This document shows, one piece after another, positions 36,361 to 47,459 of a stretch of DNA of 64,000 nt. Origin of the DNA: Balaenoptera acutorostrata (lineage: Eukaryota > Chordata > Mammalia > Artiodactyla > Balaenopteridae); contig NC_080079.1 of the NCBI RefSeq assembly GCF_949987535.1, positions 50,889,000 to 50,952,999 of the forward strand, read 5' to 3'. A program made the translations under genes and the position numbers. Under the pieces are notes generated by a model. That model saw nothing but the letters and a program-made list of their open reading frames with translations, did not search any database and was not told the origin of the DNA. How positions within the stretch are numbered: position 1 is the stretch's first letter; each line of letters opens with the position of its first letter.

Positions 36361-36920
36361 CCTTCAATAAATATTTACTGAACTTCTATAGCAACTTCTA
36401 TAGATTCTGTCTATCCAATAAAGATATAATGCAAGGTCACAAATTTACTTTTTCTAGTAGCCACATTAAAAAAGGTAAAAAGGAGATGAAATTAACTTTA
36501 ATAACATATTCTACTTAACACAATGTATTCAAAATATTATTTCAACATTTTATCAGTATAAAAATTGAGATACTTTATATATACATTTTTTGTACTAAGC
36601 CTTGGAAACCCAGTGCTTTGTATTTCCAGAACATCTCAGGTTGGACTAGCCACATTTCCAGTGCTTGGTGGACACACACAGCTGGACAGTGCAGTACCGT
36701 GCTGGATGCTGAGGATGAGCAGGTGGACAAGGTCTCTGACCTCATACTGTTGACAGTCTAGTGTGGGAGACAGATAGTAAAGAAGTCAACAAATCATTTT
36801 GGAGAGAGATAAGCGTTATTGAGAAAATAATACACCGGTATTATATAGAGACTGGGAGGTAGATTTAGATTGCCTGGGTAGTCGGAAAAGCCTTTCTGAG
36901 GCTGAGACCCAAATGAGGAG
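36361..36920 (-). mobile_element. LINE-2 fragment, antisense
   Basis: TTCAATAAATATTTACTGAA then a diverged body with GACAGTCTAGTGTGGGAGAC and AAAGCCTTTCTGAGG, following the antisense L2 3' end. AT-rich patches interrupt the match. Confidence 0.6.
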
Positions 36921-36934
36921 GCATTAACCATCAA

Positions 36935-37443
36935 TTATCTATTGCCACAATAATGCTGTATAACAAGCCACTTCAAAATTCACCGGCTTACTATAATAGC
37001 TAGTTATTATTGCTCATGAGTCTACAAGTCAGCTGTGCAGTTCTTCTGGTCCCAGGTGGGCTCACACATGCATCCGTGAGCAGCTGCAGGTCAGGTGGGT
37101 GGCTATGCTGATCCTGGCTAGGCTTGCCTGTTTGGGGTCTGCTGGCTGTTGACTGGTATAGGATGTCCTCAGCTCTTTTCCATATAGCTTCTCATCCTCC
37201 AGCAGGCTAGCCCAGGCCTGTTCTCATGGTGGAGGCAGGGATCCAAGAGAGAATGTGGAAGCATTCAAGGTTTATGAAGGCTCAGGCTCAGAACTATTTA
37301 TCACTTCTGCCACATTCTTTTGGCAGAAGCAAGTTACAAGGCCAGCCCAGATTCTGGGAGGAGTTGCAAAGACACATTGCAAGAGGTGTGTGTACAGGGA
37401 GGGATGGAAAATTCAGGCGATTTTGGCAATTCATCTCCCATAT
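36935..37443 (+). mobile_element. Interspersed repeat of the same type as 20717-21270
   Basis: ATCTATTGCCACAATAATGC start, GTCAGCTGTGCAGTTCTTCT, and a body parallel to the copy at 20.7 kb. Family not assigned. Confidence 0.55.
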
Positions 37444-37744
37444 ATATTTTTTTTAATTAATTAATTTATTTATTTATTTTTAGCTGTGTTGGGTCTTCGT
37501 TTCTGTGCGAGGGCTTTCTCTAGTTGCGGCGAGTGGGGGCCACTCTTCATTGCGATGCGCGGGCCTCTCACTATCGTGGCCTCTCTTGTTGCGGAGCACA
37601 GGCTCCAGACGCGCAGGCTCAGTAGTTGTGGCTCATGGGCCTAGTTGCTCCGCGGCACGTGGGATCTTCCCAGACCAGGGCTCGAACCCGTGTCCCCTGC
37701 ATTAGCAGGCCGATTCTCAACCACTGCGCCACCAGGGAAGCCCC
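37444..37744 (-). mobile_element. CHR-family SINE, long form, young
   Basis: Complete reverse copy. Perfect 13-bp target duplication TCATCTCCCATAT at 37431-37443 and 37745-37757. Confidence 0.97.
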
Positions 37745-37984
37745 TCATCTCCCATATTACTTAAAAAGCTTTCAACACCATCAAGAAGTTATAACAATGC
37801 TAAACTCGTATGCGCCCAATAAAATATCCTAAAAATATAAAAACAGAAATAGAATTGTAGGGAGAAATTGACAAAATTCCTCTTACAGTGGGAGGTTTCA
37901 ATATACCTTTTGCAATTATTGGTAGTTCAAGCACACACACAAACAATAAATAAAGATATGGAAGAGTTCAACATAATTTACGAG

Positions 37985-38560
37985 GTATTTAGTTCACAAA
38001 TATTTTCAGCATGCTTTCTGTGTGTTAGGCACTATTCTAGGTGTGCTGGGCATATAGCTGTGAAAAGTCAACAATCCCTGTCCTCATAGAGTTTATATTC
38101 TAGTGGAAGGAAACAAACAGACAAGTTAATATGTAAAACAAACATGATGACTACTATGGTGAAAGACAAGAGGGAAAGGATATGGAGTGTGGGGACAGCA
38201 GGGTGAGGGGTTTAACTTAAATAGCATGGTCAGGGTAGATGCTACTGAGGAGACACTGGAGCGAAGACCTGAGAGAGGTGAGGGCATGAGTCCTGTGCTT
38301 ATCTCCAGGACCACTGGAGGGAACAGCAGTACCAAGACCCTGAGGCAGTAGCTGGTTTGGCAGGTTCTAGTAGTAGACAGAGGCAGGCTTGGCAAAGTGG
38401 GAAGGGATAGGAGTAGTCAGGGGCCAGATCATGCAGGGCCTTATAGGCCATGATAAGGACTTTGGATTTTAGTTTTGGTGATGGGAAGCCCCAGGAGGGT
38501 TTTTGTTGAGGGAGAGGGGTATCATAGAGCATTAGGGGTGAGGACCTTGGGGAGAAGAGG
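37985..38560 (-). mobile_element. LINE-2 3' end, antisense
   Basis: Good antisense L2: GTGTTAGGCACTATTCTAGG, CATAGAGTTTATATTCTAGT, GACCCTGAGGCAGTAGC, GGGCCAGATCATGCAGGGCC, ending in the GGGAAGCCCCAGGAGGGTTT block. Confidence 0.85.
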
Positions 38561-38961
38561 GCTGTTTCCAGACAAGGGTCAGGTAGCCAGACCTTTAGAG
38601 ATGACTGGGTACCAATCCTTATCAGGCAGCCTGTCCCCAGGGAATTTCCCTTTGAATTGTCTTTCAATTACCTAGACAGCAGTTTATTCCCCAAAGGATG
38701 TCACTATCTCCAGAGAACATGTTCCAATTATCCCAGTAAACAAGGTAATTGGGATTATAGCAATATTCGTCGCCTCAATTCTCAGAATGAAAACCTATCC
38801 AAAGCAAGAACAAAAGGTAGCTCCAGAAAGCACTCCCTCCCACTTGGGAAAACCCAGTCCTCAACTTAGGGAGCCACAGTTTATGTGAAACTGTTGTTAG
38901 TTTCAAGTCACTTTCTTTTTATGATATAATCTTACATTAAAAAAAGAAAGAAATGGGGCCG
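38561..38961. other. Intergenic, nothing recognised
   Basis: Two L2 pieces flank it. No gene or RNA feature seen. Confidence 0.45.
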
Positions 38962-39190
38962 TTTATTCAACAAATATTTACTGAGCACCTACTATGTGCC
39001 ACACACTCTTCTAGGTGCAAGGGATACAGCAAAAAACAAGACCGGCAAAGACCTCTGCCCTCATACGGAAGATAAACACGCAAAATATGTGGTATGTTGG
39101 ATGAGGAGATAAATGCCCTGAAGAAAAATAAGGGGGGGAATAGTGAACATTTGAGAGTGGGTGTGTTACAATTTAAAATAGGCTAGTCAG
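38962..39190 (-). mobile_element. LINE-2 3' end, antisense
   Basis: Starts TTCAACAAATATTTACTGAG and continues CACCTACTATGTGCCACACA, the canonical antisense L2 3' terminus. Confidence 0.88.
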
Positions 39191-40309
39191 GGGGAGATTA
39201 GTTGAAAAAGTCCTATCAATCAGCCCAATATTCCTCGGAACACAGAGAAGGGTTGGGGAGTGTCAGAGGGATAAAGGCAGGGCGGGGCCCACATCTTGTA
39301 ATACAACCACTACAATGTTAAGGGTATGATTTATAATTTTATTCCACATTCCATGAAAAGGGAAAATTTCCTCTAGCCGATGTGGTAATTTCTGACCTCT
39401 AGTTTTTGGAACTGAATTATATAAGTTGTAGTACATTTTACTACACATTATCAGAAAAAGACTGCATAGCTCTCTTTAGCAACTCCAGTTCTGACAGTTC
39501 CCATGTCTGGGCTAAAACAAAGGCACAACAATGGCAGAATAGATTCTTCTATTAGTTTTCTTTGTGGGATTTTCTTTTTTCAGCTAGAGTCCATCTGAGT
39601 GGAACTCAAGGTAGTGGGGATGCTGTGCTCCTCTAGGCAGCATACAGGGACAGCCTGCAGCATCAAAGGGTACACGCTTGCCTCAGATCCTTTTCAGTTT
39701 CTGAAATACATAAGAAATTTAATGGAAAAAAAATCAGACATCTGAGAGCTTTGCATAGCGGCATTCTAGCAAAGAAAAAAGCACCTACTGGGTGTGTATG
39801 TGCGCAGAGTCAAATGAAGTGAAGAGAACCAACCTAGGGGGTGGGGATGGGGAATGGGCAGGAGTATAAGCTGAGGGAACTAAGAAAACAAAAGCAATAA
39901 AATATAAAAAACCCCAAAAAGCTGCTTGCCCATGTGTTATCCACACTGGAATCCAGTTCGCTCACTCTGGTATGGAACTCGGGGCCATGGCAAGGGAATG
40001 GGGTGGAGCCTTCAGAGCATTTGTTAGCCTCAGTGGAACCAGGGAGGTAAAGGGTAAAGTGGTGGTACAGCTTGCAGATCCACAGTCTGAACTTCCTCTA
40101 GCAGGGGCCCTGGAGTGGGCAGGCTCTCCTGTCTTTAGTGTGGGACACATGAGGGTGGAGAGCCCTAGCACAGCTCTTTTCAGTATTCATACACCAAGCT
40201 TCCACAGACTTAACACACACACACAATTTATTTTTCAAATCATGTACTGGATTCAAGAAGATCTGAAAGTAATAATGGGTCCTGAATGCTTAAGAAAAAG
40301 TTTGATTTC
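39191..40309. other. Intergenic, nothing recognised
   Basis: Apparently unique sequence. The 135-codon frame at 39972-40379 has no family resemblance, no good splice context, and an opposing ORF across the same bases. Confidence 0.5.
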
Positions 40310-40470
40310 CTCATTAGTTACAACACCTCGAGCAAATGCCAACGTCTCCATTGTCTCCATTACCTCACCAGTAAAATAAAGATAACAGGTAGAGATGCAA
40401 ATGAAGACTTCCTCAAGAGCCTGATATCATATCTGATGCATAGTAGGTTCTTAATGTTCTCCCCCATCCT
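40310..40470 (+). mobile_element. MIR SINE fragment
   Basis: TCTCCATTACCTCACCAGTA then AAATAAAGATAACAGG and CATAGTAGGTTCTTAATG match the MIR layout (splice-like C/T region, aaatggggataa-like part, cacatagtaggtgctcaat-like end). Confidence 0.7.
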
Positions 40471-40520
40471 AACAAAAAGAATTAGATTACTGTCAAACGC
40501 TATGGGTATACTTTAAAACA

Positions 40521-40670
40521 GTACTTGTTAACCTTTAACATGTGGACCAATCACCTGGGGGAATCCTGTTAAAATGCAGATTCTGATTCAGGGGAGTTGG
40601 GGAGGGGACAAGGATTCTTGCATTACCCAACAAGCTTCCAGGTTCTGACTATGCTGGGGGTCACTCTTGG
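40521..40670. mobile_element. MER5-like hAT relic
   Basis: CCAATCACCTGGGGGAATCC, AAAATGCAGATTCTGATTCA and CAACAAGCTTCCAGGTTCTG follow the MER5 consensus; the ends are diverged. Confidence 0.7.
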
Positions 40671-41191
40671 AGTAGCAAGAATTTAACATTAAGTTCCATT
40701 ACTTAACACAACTACCACACAAAAACCCTCAAAAGGAGCTTCACGGACTAGCTATTTCTTTAAAAATTTTACTTTTCCACTTCAGCTTCATGCAGAGTCA
40801 CTGACCAAGCTAAGTGCCCAGCACCAGCCAGGCCAGGGCATAATGAGCTTTGTGAGGGCATCATTTGGTCCCGGAGGGTTCACAGCACCCTTTTACGGAA
40901 AGATCCTGCAACTGTCTCCCCACCATTTTCAGCTTTTTGATCTTAGCCTTTGCCTCTGATGATAATTACCCCTTAATTAGCACCCACCACCATGTCATCT
41001 AAATAATTATAGTAAGTGCAGCTTGCACCTCTGCTGGCAGTCTTCAAACACAGTGATAAAACAAGATCCTATGCCAATTTTTAAAAAGACAAAACTGACC
41101 CAAATAAAAGTCACATGCCGTGGAACACGCAGACTCATTACAACGTCCATTAGAATAAGCTACTTGAGTTGGTTTTGGAAAAAAAAAAAAT
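40671..41191. other. Intergenic; homeodomain-core cluster
   Basis: Unique-looking sequence with several ATTA cores in 40959-41012 (ATAATTACC, TTAATTAGC, AATAATTATAG). No ORF supported. Confidence 0.4.
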
Positions 41192-41443
41192 TATATAGTG
41201 AAGCCCTAACCCCAATGTGAGGGCATTTGGAGGTAGGGCCTTTGGGAGGTTATAGTTTATGAGGGTAGAACCACTATATGAAGAGACACAAATGATCTCT
41301 CTCTACCATGTGAAGAGACAGCAAGAAGGCAGCCATCTGCAAGCCAGGAAGAGAGTCCTCACCAGGAAGATAATCAACCTGCACCTTGATCTTGGACTTC
41401 CTAGCCTCCAGAATGTGAGAAATAAATTTCTACTGTTTAAGCC
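41192..41443 (+). mobile_element. MaLR (MST/MLT1-type) LTR fragment
   Basis: Strong match to the MaLR LTR: GTAGGGCCTTTGGGAGG, GACAGCAAGAAGGCAGCCAT, CTTGATCTTGGACTTCC, then GAGAAATAAATTTCTACTG with its AATAAA polyadenylation signal. Solo remnant with no coding sequence. Confidence 0.85.
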
Positions 41444-42379
41444 AAAAAAAAGAAAAAAGAAAAAAGTTGGTTTTGAAACAATCAAGTATTGATATATTTG
41501 GGAAATTGTAAATGTCGGAATGTAAATTTTGCAAGCAGTTGTGCAAATGTAAAACAGTTCAGCCAGACTAAAATCCACTTTAAATTCCCGTTGGGAAGGG
41601 CTACAGGATGTCTGAACTATGTTTTCTGTTTGTAGCTGCCCGAATATATTGGAGCAGTTTGGTAACTTCCGGTGCATTCAAAGCAAATTGCCTTTTGTGG
41701 AGGAAGAGGCGGGCTTTTCAATTAGTAGTTTTCTAATTTCCCAAGTGGATCTCCATTCACCGCCCACCTAACAGCAGTGCCATCCGAGCCCAAAGAATCA
41801 TGTACATCTCTTAGGAGGAACCAATTGTGCTACTATTAACGTGGTTTTCCCTCCGCAGCCTTAAAAACAAAAAAGGAAAACTAAAACTTTCCGAGTTTCT
41901 GAAGAGGTAATACATTGACACAGAAAAAACTTCGAACAGCACAAAATGGTGTATAAAGAAAAATAAATGATCTCCCATCATCTGCCACCTCCCTGTCCTC
42001 CCCAGAGGCAATCACTGGTTCATTAAATTTTTTATTATGGAAAATTTCAGATATATAGGTAGATCTATTGGAATGAGTCCGTGTATAACACAGCATCAGC
42101 AATGAAAAACACCCCACTGGCTTGTTTTATTCTCCTTCCATCAGTTTTTGTAGGAGTTATTTTAAAATAAATCCCAGACACCGGATCATTTTATCTGTCA
42201 AAACTTTTAGTATTTCGTCTTTTTTTTTTTTCTTTCTCTCCTTCACATAACCACATTACTGTCATCACACCCAACAAGGTTAACGATAATTCCTTAATAC
42301 CATCCAATATTCTCAGGGGTCACTTTTAACGGGTTCGGGACGGACAGAGGGAGAAAGAACTACGAAGGTAAGGACCGAG
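41444..42379. other. Upstream flank of WAPL; possible old L1 at 42020-42300
   Basis: 41444-42010 shows nothing recognised. 42020-42300 (ATTATGGAAAATTTCAGATA, AAAATAAATCCCAGACACCG) resembles antisense old L1 3' sequence also hinted at 44270-44550 and 61690-61870. The CpG island begins just after it. Confidence 0.45.
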
Positions 42380-43011
42380 GGGATACAGGTGGCACAATAC
42401 AGAGCCGAGCCGACATCGCTCCAGGCCACGGCCGTGGATCGGGTGCCCAGTTCCCCGGGCCTCCCCGTTCCCGCTGTCATTAACTGCGCCGGGACAGCAC
42501 CGGCCAGGACGGGTCGAGGGCCGCACGGAGCCGCGAGCTCCCAGCCTCCCGGCCGGCTCCCAGGAGGCGACCCCAGCAGGCCCGGCGCAGCTGTACAACC
42601 CACCGTCCCCAGACACCGGCGAGTCCCTGGAGGGGAAACGATTGACACAGCTGCCTGCACTGCGCCCCCGGCCCTCTCCCGTGGCACCTGCGTCTCCCGG
42701 CAGGACCAGCAGCTGGAACTGGCTCCGGAGCCCGGGCCGCCCGGGTCCGCCGCAGCCTCTCCTCCCGCTGCCAGCTCCCGCGCCGAGCTCTCAGCACCGC
42801 GACCTCGAGGACTCGGACTACAACTCCCGTCGGGCCCCGCGGTCGGCCCAATGGCGGGCGCCGGAGCATGCGGGGCGCGGCGCCTGCGCGGCGGTTTGAG
42901 TAAGCAGCCGCGCGATTGGTTGCGGGGTCGGACGGCCGCGCGGGGCCTGTGGGAAGCGGAGTGACGGAGCGAGCGGCTGTTGGAGGAAGGAGGTGGGGGC
43001 CGGGAGCGCAA

Positions 43012-43050
43012 ATGGCGTTGAGATGGTTCAGGGCCCTGTTCAAACTCTAG
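43012..43050 (+). promoter_or_regulatory. Upstream ORF 1 in WAPL leader (12 codons)
   Basis: ATGGCG start with G at +4, 12 codons, stop TAG at 43048-43050. Its ATG lies within the YY1-like AAATGGCG. Matters only if transcription starts upstream of 43012. Confidence 0.5.
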
Positions 43051-43115
43051 CGCTGACCATTCACCGACGGAAGCGGCGGCGCAGGAGGCGGCGGCGGCCC
43101 ATCGGGGGCACGTAG
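43023..43115 (+). promoter_or_regulatory. Upstream ORF 2 in WAPL leader (30 codons, Arg-rich)
   Basis: ATG at 43023 in a strong context (G at -3, G at +4). It encodes a 30-residue peptide with a run of basic residues (positions 15-25, ten Arg and one Lys) and stops at TAG 43113-43115. It overlaps uORF1 in another frame. Confidence 0.5.
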
Positions 43116-43417
43116 CGGGCTCTGGTACCAGCTCCGGCGGCGGCGGCGGCAGCCAGGGAGGCCTAGGCCTGGGCCCGGCCGGCGGCGCTCGAGGTGGGGA
43201 GGGAAGTTGCGGTGCCGCCGCTCCTCCCCCCCTCCACCGGGTTTCCTATTTACCGAGAGCGGAGTCGCGGGTTCTGACGGTGGCGGAGCCCTTTGCTTCT
43301 CTTCGCTCACCAGCCGGCCCCGTTCTCCCGCGCGGGGCTCCGGCGCCCGCCCGTGGGCTGTTGGGAGCGGGAGAAGCGGAGGCGGCCCGAGGCTAAAGCA
43401 CCCTCCAGGCGCCGAGG

Positions 43418-46104
43418 GTAAGTGAGGTCTCGGGTGGCTGCCTAGGCCCGGAGCTTGCCGAGGGTGGGGGAGGCAGGGGTCTGGGAGGGGGTGATGGAAG
43501 TCTCTGTATCTCACCCACCCGGCCTCTGAGGAAGTTGGGCAGGGGAACAATCTGAAGAACTCTTTTCCCCTTTATTCTGAGTTCTTTCGGGGGCTACGGC
43601 TAATTTAGTTCCCTCCCCAGGCGCGGTCAAGTGCGTTGGTTTCAGGCCGGAATTTTTTGCCGTCTTTCCTCCGCCCCTGGCCGCCACTGAGGCCTTCCAC
43701 TGCCCTGGGGATTCGGTGGCAGAGGCTTCCGGGGCGTCGGAAGCAACATCCCTTTCCTGGGAGGTGGGGGTGGGGAGGAGAAAAGTTGCGTGAGCTTCCA
43801 GCGGGAGGGGGGCCGCCTCTCCCCGCCACCTCCTCGCGCACCGCCGCCCCCAGGTGAGGATTTCTGGGTGATGAGGTTTGGCTTTTCCGGCTTTCATTCC
43901 GTCGTGGAAGCCCCTAAGCCCTTGGAGATGTGAAAGACGCTGGGTTTGCTTGGGGGTTAAGTGTGAGGACTTTTTATCCCAGCGCACTTCCCAGAAAATT
44001 CGACCTGGCTTTGGGCTGGGGCAAAGGCCCACCGACAGAAAAGACTTACTTGTGAATCATTCTTTCCTTTTTGGTTATGGTAATCTTTGGAGTTTGAAGC
44101 CTGAGCAAGACAGCCTGTGTTCTTGAAGTATACTGAAAATATAATGTCACATACATCTACACACTTGTTTTTGAATTTCTGTGTACTTTACACTCGAGGC
44201 TTGGATAATGCCATCACAATAGTTTGCCTAGTGACTTAAAAAAAAAAAAAGACGTGGAAAACTGTAAAGACAGGCAAATGTAGGGGATATTGTATATAAT
44301 GAACTCCCATGTATTCATCTTTCAGATTCAACAGTTATTAACTCTAAACCAAATTTTTCTCATCTATGCACTTTCCATTCCACACCCTTTAAAGTTAGAG
44401 AATCACTGACATTATTGCATCAGTATTTCAGTATATATTTGTCAAAGACATGGTTTTTTTTTAAAAAACATAAGCATGATTTTCTTGTAACTTAAAATAA
44501 TTCACTCCTTAATATCAAATATTCATCTGCACACTTTCAAGTTGTAACAGTGAATGCTTTATGGTTCTCAGACCACTTTTGCCATGAGTTTTTCTGGTAT
44601 GGGCCTAAAGTAGCCCAAGTCTAGATTTTTGGTTTGGCCTTTAGTCAGCATTTTTAGGTAATTACCGTGTTAGTGTATCCAAAACATTCCAGCTTTGTTG
44701 GTGTATGTGTAAATGTAGATCTGTAGATCAGGGCTTTACGTCCAAGGAGGAATGAAAAGAAATGACTTATTTTGTGTTTCTTGTAACTGCCAAATATACT
44801 TAGTTTTTTTAGCTATACTTAACAAGAAAGACAAGATTTTTTAGTGTAAATCTACAGTAGAAGGGGAAATAGATTTCCCAAAGGAAAAAGTTTTGTGACA
44901 TGTTAAAAGGTCTTCAAACAAATTACAAATTATTTTCTCTTAAAGCAGATGTGTATGATGACTAAATTAAGTATTATTTTGTCCAATTAGAATTGGCTTC
45001 TAACCAAAATATTAGAGGGGAAATTCCTTTACTGGATATATATATGTGCACACACACATATATATATCAAACTGAGTTTATAGGGATTCTCTATAAATTG
45101 GGAGAATTTAAGTTGATAAAGGGAAACATAAACTACAAATTAAAACTTTGAGAAGTATAGGTCAAAATATTCTGATTGTTGTATTGTGTAAGAAATGGAT
45201 GAGGATTGATAGTGTTTAAGAAGTACTTTAACTTACTTTAAAAATGTTTGACTCTTGATTTACTGTCCTGAAATATTTTTGTCCTAGTACTTAGTATGTA
45301 GATAAATCAGATGAATCAATTTATCCTGTCTTCAAGCAAAGAGGAAAATAAAGTTACATGTTTCTATTGCTTCTTTTAATAATCCATGGACCAGTCAGTG
45401 TAATATGCTGGAGTTCACTAGCTCCAGCAAATGAGCACAGCACTATGGAGACAAGGAAGGTAGAAGAAATATGGTTTCGTGCACTAAGGGAGATGACCAA
45501 GTAAGGAATATTTTTCAAGTCATAGTTCATATTACATTAGACCAAAAATCAGGTTTTTAAGAATGGGTTAAAAGCTGCAGGTTCTAATATGTGAGAAAAT
45601 AGCACCATTTTTCTGACTTTTTCCCCCTTATATGAGTAAGTGCTCTGAAGTTTCGAAGAACTATATTAGTCAATTATTTGACATCTCTAAAATCCTGAAA
45701 AAAATTAACATTTTGTGCTTAAGATTTTATATTAAGGGTAATTAACCTATTCAGATTATTTATTATGGTAAAAGTGATATGCGAATAGTAAGTAGATTAA
45801 TTTGAAACTTTTAAAGAAATCAGTGTTCCACTATAAGTTGGTTTTGTGAATGCTGTATTATAAATTGGTTAGTTGTTAGGCTTTCTTATTCTGAAAGTAG
45901 CATATGAATATGTATTCGTAAAAAAGATTAACAGAAGTATGTAGAGTAAAAAATGAGCCCCTCTCTTTATACTCCCTCCCCTTATTTATTTAACTGTTTT
46001 TAAAGATTTGTACCTTGAACGTGGAAAAGCCATATGGGGAGAAAAGCCATATTTACTTGTTAAATATTTGGTGATTATATATTTTCTTACTTTTTTGTCC
46101 ACAG
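43418..46104 (+). other. WAPL: WAPL intron 1
   Basis: GT at 43418-43419 and AG at 46103-46104 (pyrimidine-rich TTTTCTTACTTTTTTGTCCACAG region before the exon). The first ~450 bp remain CpG-rich. The rest is AT-rich with a short old L1-like piece at about 44270-44550 and a TATATATGTGCACACACACA patch near 45037-45066. No SINE was found in this intron. Confidence 0.85.
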
Positions 46105-46109
46105 AGAAT

Positions 46110-46130
46110 ATGAAACAGGTGTCAAAATGA
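46110..46130 (+). promoter_or_regulatory. Upstream ORF 3, overlapping the WAPL start (ATGA)
   Basis: ATG at 46110 (A at -3), six codons, stop TGA at 46128-46130. The WAPL ATG is 46127-46129, so stop and start share ATGA. This geometry can favour termination-reinitiation or reduce main-ORF initiation. Confidence 0.7.
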
Positions 46131-46625
46131 CATCCAGATTTGGGAAAACATACAGTAGGAAAGGAGGAAATGGCAGTTCAAAGTTTGATGAAGTCTTTTC
46201 CAACAAACGGACCACCCTTAGCACAAAGTGGGGAGAGACCACATTTATGGCTAAATTAGGACAGAAGAGGCCCAATTTCAAACCGGATATCCAAGAAATT
46301 CCGAAGAAACCTAAGATGGAAGAAGAAGATACTGGAGATCCTTTTGGATTTGACAGTGATGATGAGTCTCTACCAGTTTCTTCAAAGAATTTAGCCCAGG
46401 GTAAAGGTTCCTCTTATTCAGAATCTAGTGAAGCTGCTCAGCTGGAAGACGTCACTTCTGTACTTGAAACTAATAGCAAAATTAGTCATGTGATGGGTGA
46501 AGACAGTGTTGTATCTGATAAATGCTTACGTTTGGAGGATACTTTGCTTGGGAAAGAAAAGAGCACAAACCGTGTCTTAGATGATGATGCAAGCAGAAGT
46601 AGCTGTGCTAAATTAATGACTTCAG
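46127..46625 (+). CDS. WAPL: WAPL, first coding exon (wings apart-like cohesin release factor), residues 1-166
   Basis: WAPL acts with PDS5 in the nucleus to open the SMC3-RAD21 gate and release cohesin from chromatin, shaping loops and sister-chromatid resolution. Exon 2 spans 46105-46625: the acceptor ends at 46104 and the donor is TTCAG|GTAAG at 46625/46626. Coding starts at 46127 and gives 166 codons plus one base, so the intron is phase 1. The protein opens [17 protein letters not shown] (residues 9-11) matches the known PDS5-binding motif, and [10 protein letters not shown] carries the first FGF motif (FGF at 73-75), one of the motifs known to bind PDS5/cohesin subunits. The rest is acidic and Ser-rich, as expected for the disordered N-terminus. 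The vertebrate protein is about 1190 residues; the remaining exons, with the C-terminal HEAT-like domain, lie beyond the window. No break is seen. Confidence 0.97.
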
Positions 46626-47459
46626 GTAAGTTTTGATTTTCTTTATTCTGAGCCAGGAGAGCTTTGTGTAAGCCATTTAGTTAAATGATTTTGATTTAGA
46701 TTCTGAAATATTACACCTCTTGGGTTTTTTTTCTGCATTAACAATTAATGGGGACCGAAGATAATTTTGTAGAGGCGATTTAAGAAATTAAAGAAACCAA
46801 TTAGGAGTTGAAATTTTACTTAAGCAACTTGGAAATTAATGTTTCCAGACTGTACTCACAGTACATTTTGGGAGTGATCTTTCATTAATCCTTAGCTCCA
46901 ATTGCAGTAAGAAACATCTCTTTTTGTTGTGTTGGGATTGCACAGTATCTCATTTCTATTACTGTGAAGGATTTGGATGGTTACTGATAATGAAACTGAG
47001 ATGAGCATTTACAATGAGGATTAAGTTTAGGAGTGTTAGACTTTCTTCCAAAACTAGGAAGATTAAGGAAGTATGGAGTGGAAACAAAGAATTGAGCAAA
47101 TTGAAATTTGTTTGGAGTCTGGTGCCAGTAGCAACTTGTATTAATAGATTTTCATCCACAAAACCAGTTGTATTTTTAAAATGTTAATTTGTAAACCTGG
47201 CATCTAGTGTTTGTTCTTAAAACAATGTATTTTATCAGTTGTACCCCTAACTCATTTTTGTAAAGGATTTAAGACTTACAATAATAAATGATAAAAAGTG
47301 CAATTAACTAAAAGACTGAAGAGCTTAGATTGGAGATGGCAAGGGAGACAGCCTGCGTGCCTTATCAGCAATAGGATAAGGATCGCACTGTGGTCTAAAA
47401 CAAACCTTAGTTCTTGACTTCCTGGCAAAATTTAGTGATAATAAAAGGTTACATAGAGA

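Larger units (their letters stand above)
42960..43417 (+). other. WAPL: WAPL exon 1 (noncoding 5'UTR); 5' end approximate
   Basis: The 3' end is set by a near-perfect splice donor, GCCGAGG|GTAAGTGAGG, with the cut after 43417. The 5' end is a guess from the promoter motifs. The exon is GGC-repeat rich (about 43070-43150) and contains two overlapping upstream ORFs (43012-43050 and 43023-43115). It has no in-frame WAPL start; the coding sequence begins in exon 2. Confidence 0.7.
42380..43900 (+). promoter_or_regulatory. WAPL: CpG-island promoter of WAPL
   Basis: Very GC-rich, CpG-dense block surrounding exon 1. Visible elements upstream of the likely start: a ZNF143/STAF-type motif ACTACAACTCCC (42817-42828), a CCAAT box (42848-42852), an inverted CCAAT box ATTGG (42915-42919), GCGCCTGCGCGG (NRF1-like, about 42878-42892), and a YY1-like AAATGGCG at 43010-43017. 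No TATA box was seen, in keeping with a housekeeping CpG-island promoter. ORFs of up to 232 codons on both strands here are GC-rich artefacts. Initiation is inferred at about 42930-43000. Confidence 0.85.

Noticed and set aside
39972..40379. 135-codon ORF upstream of WAPL
   Set aside because: No recognisable domain, runs into a MIR, and an opposing ORF covers the same bases.
42380..43000. A divergent protein-coding gene sharing the WAPL promoter
   Set aside because: No splice-consistent or family-like ORF was found on the minus strand; a noncoding divergent transcript remains possible but is not visible in sequence.
42313..43550. ORFs of 167-232 codons on both strands across the WAPL CpG island
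   Set aside because: They overlap in several frames, are Pro/Arg/Gly-rich as expected from CpG-island DNA, and cover the promoter and noncoding exon 1.
46626..46636. Continuation of the WAPL reading frame to the stop at 46634-46636
   Set aside because: The bases after 46625 are a GTAAG splice donor; the three extra codons are intronic.
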